Shown here: in pieces, positions 54,436 to 61,973 of the stretch | Layout of the letters: each line of letters begins with the position of its first letter | How positions within the stretch are numbered: the stretch's first letter is position 1 | Source of the DNA: Streptomyces sp. ISL-100 | Lineage (GTDB): Bacteria > Actinomycetota > Actinomycetes > Streptomycetales > Streptomycetaceae | Length of the DNA: 64,000 nt | Reading direction: 5' to 3' | Assembly: GCF_018614615.1 (NCBI RefSeq) | Contig: NZ_JAGGOK010000016.1 | Span: forward strand, 1-64,000 | Made by a program: the position numbers and the translations under genes | The notes under the pieces: model-generated | The model's input: the letters and a program-made list of their open reading frames with translations, nothing else | Told to the model about the DNA's origin: nothing | Databases searched by the model: none

Positions 54436-54614
54436 GTCACCCAGCTCGCGGCGCCCGCGAGCAGCAGCCCGAGGCAGATGACGGGGAGCGCGAGGTAGGC
54501 CGGGACCTGCCATGCGCCCGTGGCGTCTGCCGTGTACGCCGCTGCCGTGCCCAGCACGACGAGGCCGCTGATCAGCTTGCCGGGCCTGAATTGGTGCGCG
54601 TCACTTCGCGGCAC
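54342..54614 (-). CDS. Small two-TM membrane protein
   Basis: A 90-residue protein starting with GTG, with helices around LISGLVVLGTAAAYTA and YLALPVICLGLLLAGAASWV, then an Arg-rich tail (TYSVRRRRAAR). Its start overlaps the stop of the upstream PspC gene by 14 bp on the same strand, so it is translationally coupled. Its 3' end overlaps the convergent doxX gene by 94 bp. The function is unknown. Confidence 0.72.
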   Translation of the reverse strand: MPRSDAHQFRPGKLISGLVVLGTAAAYTADATGAWQVPAYLALPVICLGLLLAGAASWVTYSVRRRRAARAASMERNAAPASTSGSQAMR

Positions 54615-55947
54615 GGGTCACCTCCACCTGTCCGACGCCGACTTCCAGATGCAGCTGGAGTGTCCCGGCGGGCTTGCCACTCTGCGGCCGCCCGTTGGCC
54701 GGCTCCGGCTCCGGCTCCAGTGTCCGGCGCCGGTCCTGGTCCGTCCGTACGTCGAAGTCCTGTCGCTTCTCTCCCGGCAGCTGGATGTCACCGACACCCA
54801 CCTGCATGCGCAGTTCCACCCTCACGTCCTTCGGTACGACGACCCTGAGCTGCCCGGCACCGACCTCGGCCCGGGTGGCCACGGAGGAATCCGCCGGCAC
54901 GCGTACGCCGCTGAGGTCGAGCGTGCCCACGCCGGACCCGAGCTCGTACCGCGGCCGCACGTCCGAGACCGAGGCCGGCTTCCAGTCCGTACGCATCCAG
55001 TCCGTGGAGATCTGCTTCGGCAGCGCGGCGGCGCCGGTCAGCAGCAGCGCGGTGATCAGGGTGAGCAGAATCGTGCCGACGCCCGTACGGCCGCGGAACG
55101 CGCTCACCGTGATGCCGAGCCCGAAGACGGCGAGCGCGCAGGACAGGCCGATCTGGAGGCTCGTGCCGAGCGGCTGCGCGTCCCACGACAGGCCGGTGCC
55201 GAGCCCGGCCGCCAGTACCGCCAGCAGGAACACCCGGCCGCCGATGCCGCGCGGCCCGCGCGTCGCGGGATCGCGCCGCTGCTGCGGGGGAAGGGCGGGG
55301 GCCGCACCCCGGTCCCGGTCCGGCGCCTCGTTCACGACCGCGCCCTCGGGCCCCCACAGATAGCCGGTGCCGACCGGGCCCGTCGTGCCGTCCTTGACGA
55401 TGGGATCCCGCCACCAGGAGGGCGCCCCGGGCACGGGCGGCGCCTGCGTCTCCGGCGGCGCGACGGCGGCCGCCTGTGCGGCCACCGGGTCGACCGGGCC
55501 GGTTTCGGGGTCGGTGAGGCGGCGGCGCTGGGACCAGTAGGTGGCGCCGGCGAGGGCGATGGAGAGCAGCACGGCGAAGCCGAGGACGCTGCCATTGTTC
55601 AGCATCGAGAGGAAGAGGCCGCACCCGACGAGAGCGAAGAGCACGGCGATGAGCGTGGCGCCGTCCACCCGGCCGGTCAGCAGGCGGCGGGCCTCGTTCT
55701 CGTCCTCGCCGTCGAGGGGGATGAAGAGCCAGGCGAAGCCGTAGAAGATGAGGCCGAGACCGCCGGTGGCGGCCAGGACGCCGAGACCGATCCGGAAGAT
55801 CACCGGGTCGAGGTCGAAGTGCCGGCCGAGCCCGCCGCACACGCCGCCGACCATCTTCTGCCGCTTGCTGCGGCGAAGCGGCAGTGGTGGTGGCGGTGGT
55901 TCTCCGGCGGATGCCGGGGAAGCGGCGGCGTCGTACGGCTGTGTCAT
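54601..55947 (-). CDS. PspC-domain membrane protein
   Basis: A 448-residue protein starting MTQPYDAAASPASAG. The PspC domain lies at about residues 27-90 (SKRQKMVGGVCGGLGRHFDL; GLGLIFYGFAWLFIPLDGE). Several further hydrophobic segments follow, then a C-terminal beta-rich domain like LiaF/DUF2154 (VGTLDLSGVRVPADSSVATR; VGAGQLRVVVPKDVRVEL). It is divergent from a sensor kinase that also starts with a PspC domain, so both probably serve one envelope-stress circuit. Confidence 0.88.
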   Translation of the reverse strand: MTQPYDAAASPASAGEPPPPPLPLRRSKRQKMVGGVCGGLGRHFDLDPVIFRIGLGVLAATGGLGLIFYGFAWLFIPLDGEDENEARRLLTGRVDGATLIAVLFALVGCGLFLSMLNNGSVLGFAVLLSIALAGATYWSQRRRLTDPETGPVDPVAAQAAAVAPPETQAPPVPGAPSWWRDPIVKDGTTGPVGTGYLWGPEGAVVNEAPDRDRGAAPALPPQQRRDPATRGPRGIGGRVFLLAVLAAGLGTGLSWDAQPLGTSLQIGLSCALAVFGLGITVSAFRGRTGVGTILLTLITALLLTGAAALPKQISTDWMRTDWKPASVSDVRPRYELGSGVGTLDLSGVRVPADSSVATRAEVGAGQLRVVVPKDVRVELRMQVGVGDIQLPGEKRQDFDVRTDQDRRRTLEPEPEPANGRPQSGKPAGTLQLHLEVGVGQVEVTRAAK

Positions 55948-56068
55948 ACGTCCATGGTGGGGGGCGGTACGGCGCCGCGGCACCCGCCCCGACCCTGGAC
56001 GATCCCTGATTTCCACCCCGACTCACGGCCTCGGGGCGGGCGGGGGCGACAGGCCCGCGGCCCGCTGG

Positions 56069-56105
56069 TCAGGGTGTGTGGGGGAGTCAGGGGTATGTGG
56101 GGGAC
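56069..56105. repeat. Imperfect direct repeat in the PspC/kinase divergent promoter
   Basis: TCAGGGTGTGTGGGGGAG followed directly by TCAGGGGTATGTGGGGGAC. Two tandem 18-19-bp units in the 200-bp divergent region suggest a binding site, perhaps for the adjacent response regulator. Confidence 0.5.
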
Positions 56106-56149
56106 CGACCCTGATGCCCGGACCCGCCCGTACATGTGACCATCGGGGC

Positions 56150-57442
56150 ATGCCAGTCGCCACGCCCCGCCGAGCCGCGAGCCCCCTCGGCCCCGAACCG
56201 GAGGAGTCGCAGCCGCGCAAGCTCTATCGCAGCGCCGAAGGGCGGATGCTCGGAGGTGTCGCGCGCGGGCTTGCCGGGCATCTCGGACTGCCGGTGGTCT
56301 GGGTGCGGATCGTTTTCCTCGCGCTCTTCCTCTCGGACGGTCTTGGCGCGGTGCTGTACGCCGTCTTCTGGTTCGTGGTCCCCCTCGGCGTCGGCGGCGT
56401 GGACGCGCCGCGCTCGGCCTTCGAGACCGCACCCGACGGGCGCCGCAAGCTCCGCAAGCCCGACAAGGGCCAGGTCTTCGCACTCTTCGCGCTGCTCGTC
56501 GGAGCCGTCACCTTCGTCACCAACGTCGAGGTGGGAGGCCAGGCCGGGCGGTACGTGTGGCCGGCGCTGCTGATCGGCCTCGGCGTCGTACTCGTCTGGC
56601 GCCAGGCAGACAACGCGCGCCGCGCCCACTGGATGGAGATCGGCCGCCGCCGCCGCATGCTGCAACTGGCACGCGGACTGGCGGGCGTGGCGCTGGTCGG
56701 TACGGGCCTGACCGCGTTCCTGGTCGTACGGGGCTCCGCGGCGCAGCTCGGCAACGTACTGACGGCGGCGCTCGCGGTCATCACCGGCATAGCGCTCCTG
56801 GCCGGGCCATGGCTGGTCCGTATGACCCAGGACCTGTCCGAGGAGCGCCTGATGCGCATCCGCGCCCAGGAACGCGCCGAAGTCGCGGCGCATGTGCACG
56901 ACTCGGTGCTGCACACCCTGACGCTGATCCAGCGCAACGCGGAGGACCCCGGAGAGGTACGGCGCCTGGCACGGGCGCAGGAACGGGAACTCCGTAACTG
57001 GCTCTACAAGCCGGAGGGCAACGGCAAGGACGAGTCGGAGGAGCCCACCACCCTTGCCGAAGCGGTCAAGCGGTCGGCGGCGGAGGTCGAGGACAAGCAC
57101 GGCGTACCGCTGGAGGTCGTGGTCGTCGGCGACTGCCCGCTCGACGACAAGCTCGTCGCGCAGATGCAGGCCGCACGCGAGGCAATGGTGAACGCCGCCA
57201 AGTACGGTGGCGAGGGCGGGGCGGTGCAGGTGTACGCGGAGGTCGAGGGCCGGACGGTCTTCGTCTCCGTACGGGACCGGGGGCCGGGGTTCGATCTCGA
57301 TTCGGTGCCGGACGACCGTATGGGCGTACGAGAATCGATCATCGGCCGCATGCAGCGCAACGGCGGCACGGCGAGGCTGCGTTCCGCGCCCGACGGGGGC
57401 ACGGAAGTCGAGCTTGAGATGGAGAGGGCGGCGGACGCATGA
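56150..57442 (+). CDS. PspC-domain sensor histidine kinase
   Basis: A 430-residue two-component sensor. The N-terminal PspC domain (LYRSAEGRMLGGVARGLAGH; GAVLYAVFWFVVPLGVG) is followed by two to four membrane helices. A HisKA_3 dimerisation helix carries H250 (AHVHDSVLHTL), and a NarL-type HATPase domain has REAMVNAAKYGG and VRDRGPGFDLDSV. Its stop overlaps the start of the response regulator (ATGA). Sensing of membrane stress is inferred from the PspC domain. Confidence 0.92.
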   Translation: MPVATPRRAASPLGPEPEESQPRKLYRSAEGRMLGGVARGLAGHLGLPVVWVRIVFLALFLSDGLGAVLYAVFWFVVPLGVGGVDAPRSAFETAPDGRRKLRKPDKGQVFALFALLVGAVTFVTNVEVGGQAGRYVWPALLIGLGVVLVWRQADNARRAHWMEIGRRRRMLQLARGLAGVALVGTGLTAFLVVRGSAAQLGNVLTAALAVITGIALLAGPWLVRMTQDLSEERLMRIRAQERAEVAAHVHDSVLHTLTLIQRNAEDPGEVRRLARAQERELRNWLYKPEGNGKDESEEPTTLAEAVKRSAAEVEDKHGVPLEVVVVGDCPLDDKLVAQMQAAREAMVNAAKYGGEGGAVQVYAEVEGRTVFVSVRDRGPGFDLDSVPDDRMGVRESIIGRMQRNGGTARLRSAPDGGTEVELEMERAADA

Positions 57443-58125
57443 CCGAGACCGAGGGAACGCAGGACAGGCGAGTGCGGGTGGTTCTGGTGGACGACCACCG
57501 GATGTTCCGTACAGGAGTGCAGGCGGAGATCGGGCAGACCGAGACGACCGGCGTCGAGGTGGTCGGCGAAGCCGCCGACGTCGACCAGGCGGTCACGGTC
57601 ATCACGGCGACCCGCCCCGAGGTGGTACTGCTCGACGTCCACCTGCCGGGAGGCGGCGGCGTCGAAGTGCTGCGCCGGTGCGCGCCGCTGATGGGCGCGG
57701 TGGAGAACCCGGTGCGGTTCCTGGCGCTGTCGGTGTCGGACGCGGCCGAGGACGTGATCGGGGTGATCCGGGGCGGGGCGCGGGGGTACGTGACGAAGAC
57801 GATCACGGGCACGGATCTCGTCGACTCCATCTTCCGCGTGCAGGACGGCGACGCGGTGTTCTCGCCCCGGCTGGCGGGCTTCGTGCTGGACGCGTTCGCG
57901 TCGACGGACGCGCCGCCGGTGGACGAGGACCTGGACCGGCTGACGCAGCGGGAGCGGGAGGTGTTGCGGCTGATCGCGCGGGGTTACGCGTACAAGGAGA
58001 TCGCGAAGCAGCTCTTCATCTCGGTGAAGACGGTCGAGTCGCATGTGTCGGCGGTGCTGCGCAAGCTTCAGCTTTCGAACCGGCATGAGCTGACGCGGTG
58101 GGCTACGGCGCGCCGGCTGGTGTGA
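57439..58125 (+). CDS. NarL/LuxR-type response regulator
   Basis: A 228-residue partner of the preceding kinase. The receiver has VVLVDDHRMF and phospho-acceptor D66 (VVLLDVHLPG); K in GYVTKTITG follows. The LuxR HTH is LTQREREVLRLIARGYAYKE then LFISVKTVESHVSAVLRKL. The 4-bp overlap with the kinase gene indicates coupling. Likely targets are the PspC genes at the shared promoter. Confidence 0.94.
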   Translation: MTETEGTQDRRVRVVLVDDHRMFRTGVQAEIGQTETTGVEVVGEAADVDQAVTVITATRPEVVLLDVHLPGGGGVEVLRRCAPLMGAVENPVRFLALSVSDAAEDVIGVIRGGARGYVTKTITGTDLVDSIFRVQDGDAVFSPRLAGFVLDAFASTDAPPVDEDLDRLTQREREVLRLIARGYAYKEIAKQLFISVKTVESHVSAVLRKLQLSNRHELTRWATARRLV

Positions 58126-58501
58126 CGGTCTGTGGTGCGACCGGCTCCGGTGTGACGGTCTGGAGGTACTCGTCCATGGCGTCCCTGTTGCGGATGAGGC
58201 ACTCGATGCGCTCGGTCATCCGGTCGCGTTCGCGTTGCAGCGTGGCGAGCATCTCCGGTGTCGCGTCGGGGAAGTGGATGACGCGGGGCTTGTCGAGGCA
58301 GGGGAGGATCTGCTTGATGATGCGGGTCGGCAGCCCGGCGTCGAGCAGCCCTCTGATCTGCATGACCCGGTCGACGAAGCGCTCGTCGTACTCGCGGTAG
58401 CCGTTGGGGGAGCGGTCGGCGGCGATCAGGCCCTGCTCTTCGTAGTAACGCAGCAGTCGCCGGGGTGTGTTGGTGCGCTACGACAGCTCTCCGATTCGCA
58501 T
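58103..58501 (-). pseudogene. MerR family regulator interrupted by an in-frame TAG
   Basis: Reading from ATG 58501 gives MRIGELS, then TAG (58478-58480), then RTNTPRRLLRYYEEQGLIAA and a full MerR protein to codon 132: HTH, dimerisation helix (RERDRMTERIECLIRNRDAM) and a short tail. Only the amber codon at position 8 breaks it. An ATG at 58363 could restart translation but would lose the DNA-binding domain. It faces an MFS gene across a perfect MerR-type palindrome. Either it is recently inactivated or the stop is read through. Confidence 0.85.
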
Positions 58502-58532
58502 GTGACCTGCCTCACGTCTCGCTGGCCGCGTT

Positions 58533-58556
58533 GACCCTCACATCAATGTGAGGGTC
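58533..58556. promoter_or_regulatory. MerR-type operator GACCCTCACAT-CA-ATGTGAGGGTC
   Basis: A perfect 11-bp inverted repeat with a 2-bp centre in the 69-bp divergent spacer, starting inside a TTGACC -35-like hexamer (58531-58536). This is the typical shape and place of a MerR-family operator controlling the efflux gene. Confidence 0.75.
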
Positions 58557-58570
58557 CGAGCATATCGAGC

Positions 58571-59848
58571 ATGCGAAACCACACAACAGAGCTCACCCGC
58601 CCCGGAGTCGAACCCGAATCCGGAGTCGAATCCGGCGTCGAGTCCGGAGTCGAGTCCGGATCCAAGCCCCAGAAGCTGCCGCTGCCCGCCCTCCTGGCGC
58701 TGGCCACCGCCGTCTTCATCACCAGCCTGACCGAGACGCTCCCCGCCGGTCTGCTGCCGGCGATGAGTGCAGACCTGGGCGTCAGCGAGTCTGCGACAGG
58801 CCAGACGGTGACGATCTATGCGATAGGCACTGCCCTCACGGCGATCCCGTTGACTGCGGCCACGTCAGGGTGGCGGCGCAAGCGCCTGCTGCTGACGGCG
58901 ATGGCGGGATTCGCCTCCGCCAACACGGTCACGGCGCTCTCCGAGACTTACTCCCTCACCATGGTGGCCCGCTTCGTCGCCGGAGTGGCGGCGGGCCTCG
59001 CCTGGGCGCTGCTCGCCGGTTATGCCCGCCGCATGGCGCCCGTACATCTGCAAGGCAAGGCGATCGCGATCGCCATGGCCGGGATACCGGTCGCCCTGTC
59101 GGTGGGCGTTCCGGCGGGGACCTTCCTCGGCAAGGCGCTCAGCTGGCAGGTGGCGTTTCTGATGATGACGGCGCTGACTGTCGGCCTGCTGGGATGGATC
59201 ACCGCGACGGTCCCTGACTATCCCGGCGAGCGGCGGCAGGACGGCCGCCGGGCGCCGGTTCTGCGGGCGTTGCGCGTGCCGGGCGTAACGCCGGTCCTGT
59301 TCGTGACCTTCGCCTTCGTGCTGGCCCACACCGTCCTCTACACCTTCATCGCCACGTTCCTCGCCCGGCTCGGCATGGGCGACTCGACCGACCTCGTGCT
59401 GCTGGTCTTCGGCGCCGCGTCCCTGATGAGCATCTGGATCGTAGGCGCGCAGATCAACCGCCGGTTGCGCGCTCTGACCGTGGCCAGCACCGTCCTGGTG
59501 GCCGTGGCGGCCGCGATCCTGGCGGTCCTGGCCGACAGTCCCGCCATGGTGTACGTCGCGGTGACGCTGTGGGGGCTCGGATGGGGAGGTGCGCCCACCC
59601 TCCTGCAAACCGCCGTGGGTGACGCGGGGGGCGACGCGGCGGACGCCGCGCAGGCCATGCTCGTCACCTTGTGGAACGCGGCCATGGCGGGCGGTGGGCT
59701 GGCGGGCGGGATCCTGCTCGACCGCCTCGGCCCGACCTCCTTCCCGTGGAGCGTCCTTGTACTGCTGGTGCCGGTGCTGCTGGTGGTGACGGCGGCTCGG
59801 ATGCACGGTTTCCCGGCGCGGCGGCGACGTACGAGCGCGACCTCATGA
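58571..59848 (+). CDS. MFS drug/metabolite efflux transporter
   Basis: A 425-residue major-facilitator protein of the DHA1 type with about 12 helices. It has FITSLTETLPAGLLPAMSAD at the first helix, the loop 2-3 motif region SGWRRKRLLL, and GRDP-less motif C-like AGIPVALSVGVPAGTFLG. The N-terminal 35 residues contain a GVES repeat. It is controlled, by position, by the broken MerR gene and the palindrome. The substrate is unknown; related proteins export drugs or sugars. Confidence 0.9.
   Translation: MRNHTTELTRPGVEPESGVESGVESGVESGSKPQKLPLPALLALATAVFITSLTETLPAGLLPAMSADLGVSESATGQTVTIYAIGTALTAIPLTAATSGWRRKRLLLTAMAGFASANTVTALSETYSLTMVARFVAGVAAGLAWALLAGYARRMAPVHLQGKAIAIAMAGIPVALSVGVPAGTFLGKALSWQVAFLMMTALTVGLLGWITATVPDYPGERRQDGRRAPVLRALRVPGVTPVLFVTFAFVLAHTVLYTFIATFLARLGMGDSTDLVLLVFGAASLMSIWIVGAQINRRLRALTVASTVLVAVAAAILAVLADSPAMVYVAVTLWGLGWGGAPTLLQTAVGDAGGDAADAAQAMLVTLWNAAMAGGGLAGGILLDRLGPTSFPWSVLVLLVPVLLVVTAARMHGFPARRRRTSATS
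58604..58657. repeat. 12-bp coding repeat in the MFS gene
   Basis: Units of GGAGTCGAxTCC repeat in frame, encoding GVES/GVEP units at the cytoplasmic N-terminus of the transporter. Confidence 0.7.
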
Positions 59849-59853
59849 GGGCC

Positions 59854-60441
59854 TTACGCCGCCTCCTCGGCCAGCATCTCGCGGGCGTCCATCAGGGCGA
59901 AGCCGAGGAGGTTGAGGCCGCGCCAGGTGGTGGGGGAGGCGGCGCGTCCGTCGTCGGCTGCGAGGCCGATGCCCCAGACCCGGTCGTGCGGACTGGCTTC
60001 GACGAGGACGCGGTTGCGGGTGGCGAGGAGGTACTGGAGGAGGGCGTCGTGCTGGCCGAACTTGGCGATGCTGCCGCGCACGACGATTCCGTAGCGGTGC
60101 TCGCGCCAGGTCGCCTCGTCGAAGCCGGCGACTTGGCGGCCGAGGGCCTTCGCTTCGGCGGGGGTCTTGGCCCGGAGGATCTTGGCGGCGGATTCGTCAT
60201 CCCCGAAGAGCCAGCCCTTGTGCGCCATCATGTAGTGCTCGGCGGAGCGGTAGGTGTGACCGTCCTCGGTGAACTCGACGGGCCACCACTGACTGAGGCA
60301 GCCGGGCCCGGCTGCGGTGCCGGGGGTTGGCCGGTGGCCCCAGAAATAGAGGTAGCGCAGGCGCGCGTTTGTTGTCTGTTCTGCGGCGATGGCCTCCGCG
60401 ACGGATTTGGGGAGAGGGCTGCTGCGAGGGTTGTTGGGCAT
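59854..60441 (-). CDS. NADAR family protein (YbiA-like)
   Basis: A 195-residue protein with the NADAR fold: YLYFWGHRP, CLSQWWPVEFTEDGHTYRSA, EHYMMAHKGWLFGDDESAAK, and C-terminal VWGIGLAADD. Family members are N-glycosidases acting on riboflavin intermediates or removing ADP-ribose from guanine in DNA. The ATG at 60441 is chosen. It starts 10 bp after the broken ATPase gene on the same strand and converges on the MFS gene with a 5-bp gap. Confidence 0.88.
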   Translation of the reverse strand: MPNNPRSSPLPKSVAEAIAAEQTTNARLRYLYFWGHRPTPGTAAGPGCLSQWWPVEFTEDGHTYRSAEHYMMAHKGWLFGDDESAAKILRAKTPAEAKALGRQVAGFDEATWREHRYGIVVRGSIAKFGQHDALLQYLLATRNRVLVEASPHDRVWGIGLAADDGRAASPTTWRGLNLLGFALMDAREMLAEEAA

Positions 60442-60451
60442 GGGCGCACCG

Positions 60452-60883
60452 TTACACACCCCCGTCGGCCGCCTCAAGGCAATTGACCTCCAACCACACC
60501 GTCTTGCCGGCCCCGCACTCACGCGGCGCGGCTACCTACTGCGAGGCAAGCGTGTCTACCAACGCGAGGCAGCGCCCGGTCTTGTCGTCCGGCGAGGCGT
60601 CGCGCGGATGCGGGAGTACGACGCAGGCGTCGAAGACCTCGATGCGCAGGATGGCGACTGTTTGCTGCTGCACGGCCAACCGCACCCAGATCTCCCGGCC
60701 GGGCGCGCAGCCCGCGTGACGCAGGGCGTTGGTCATGAGCTCGCTGAGAAGAAGGGTCGTGGTCTCGGCGGCGTCGTCGGGGACCTTCCACGCCCGGGCT
60801 TGGCCGACGAGGAGGGTACGGGCGCGGCCGACGCTGCGGGGGAGGGGGCGGCGGGGGAAGTGCCACTCGATGTGGTCGTTCAT
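60452..60883 (-). pseudogene. RsbW-like ATP-binding protein interrupted by an in-frame TAG
   Basis: A GHKL-type anti-sigma-factor-like ATPase common in Streptomyces: MNDHIEWHFPRRPLPRSVGR, LLLSELMTNALRHAGCAPG (N box) and FDACVVLPHPRDAS. At codon 116 a TAG (60536-60538) follows LASQ; the same frame then continues APRECGAGKTVWLEVNCLE to TAA at 60452, the expected C-terminus. Relatives have SRWGV here, so the TAG probably arose from a Trp codon (TGG). The truncated 115-residue product lacks the last strand. Other defective genes surround it. Confidence 0.85.
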
Positions 60884-60952
60884 GGCTCATACCGTGCGGA
60901 AACGGCATGGCTGGGTGGAGTAACGGCCCCGGTGCAGAGGGTGGTTGTAACC

Positions 60953-61464
60953 ATGGCAAACCCCGAGCCGCCGATGGCGTGGCGGTACTGCGGCAATCAG
61001 ATCAAGCGCTGGCGCGAGCGGGCGGGTGTGACGCGGGAGGCACTGGCCAAGGAGGCCAGTTGCAGCTACGGGTACGTAAAGGCGATAGAGGCGGGGCGGC
61101 GAAAGCCGACGCTGCATCTGCCTCAGGTGGCGGATGGGTATTGCGGGGCGCGTCGAGTGCAGCTTTGTTCTGTACGAAGCTGTCGTGCGGTGCCCGGTGG
61201 GTGGGCCGGCGGCGCACAAGGAGCAGCTGTTGCACCTGCTGGAGGTCGGCGCGCTCCGTCATGTCTCAATCCAGGTGCTGCCGTTCAGCGCGGGCGCAAA
61301 CCCAGTCGACGTACAGCGGCACCGAGGGAGGCAACTGCGTAGAGGTCGCCACCTGCCCCAGCACCGTCCATGTCCGGGACTCGAAGGTGAAGGGCGGTCC
61401 TCAACTCGCAGTGCCCGCCCCGTCCTGGGCCGCGTTCGTCACGTACGCAGCGGGAGTGTCCTGA
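60953..61464 (+). pseudogene. Collapsed XRE-DUF5753 regulator fused to a DUF397 remnant
   Basis: The first frame encodes an intact XRE helix-turn-helix (MANPEPPMAWRYCGNQIKRW, then EALAKEASCSYGYVKAIEAG). It breaks near LPQVADG, where about 100 residues of the usual DUF5753 domain are missing. A second frame carries part of DUF5753 (VECSFVLYEAVVRCPVGGPA to PFSAGANP). From about 61303 a third frame carries a nearly complete DUF397 protein tail (STYSGTEGGNCVEVATCPST) to the TGA at 61464. Deletions have merged two genes that are normally adjacent. Confidence 0.82.
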
Positions 61465-61864
61465 GCGGGGCGTTGATGGGCCTGGGGCGTTGTTTGCCTC
61501 TGCTGTGGGGGCCGCCTTTTCGGAGGGTGGCGTCGGAGGGCCGCCCCTCAAGGGCGCTCCTGCGTCGCGTCGCCTGCGGCGATTGCGCTCCGCTCCACCC
61601 TTGACCGCCGACCCTCCGCCGCAATGCTTCTGGGGGGCGGCCCCCGGGGGGAGCCCACGGGGAAGGCTCGGGGAGTGGCTGGTGTGGCGTTGCCGGGCGG
61701 CGGGCCCGGTGAGTGGGGCGCACGACGTCCAGGGGGCGGCTCGGCCCCAGGCTCAGCGACTGCGGCGACGGCCGTTGATTGCGACATCCCCATTCCCACG
61801 CCACGAGCACCCACGACGGCGGCCGATTGGCCGGTCGGGTCGACGTGCGGACTCATGTCTGAGC
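61465..61864. other. G/C-rich intergenic region
   Basis: About 400 bp without a supported gene. Short inverted G/C-rich stretches occur (for example around 61610-61665), but no conserved protein or clear promoter was recognised. Confidence 0.45.
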
Positions 61865-61964
61865 GGGTGGGACGCATGAGTTGAATGGGGGGACTCGAGA
61901 CGGTGTGGCGTCCACCCCGGCCGGTGATCGGTTGGGCCGCAAGCACGTTGCTGATGTGGGTGGG
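61865..61964. repeat. Left ~100-bp inverted repeat
   Basis: This block is the reverse complement of 63349-63448 with about 6 differences in 100 positions, by eye. It begins GGGTGGGACGCATGAGTTGA. Both copies point inward around the membrane-protein gene. Each can encode the same short peptide (NGGTRDGVASTP). Confidence 0.85.
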
Positions 61965-61973
61965 GGCAATTGG

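Noticed and set aside
61490..61884. Several overlapping 80-130-codon frames in the 61.5-61.9 kb spacer
   Set aside because: Pro/Gly/Arg-rich with inconsistent third-position bias and no ribosome binding sites; treated as non-coding.
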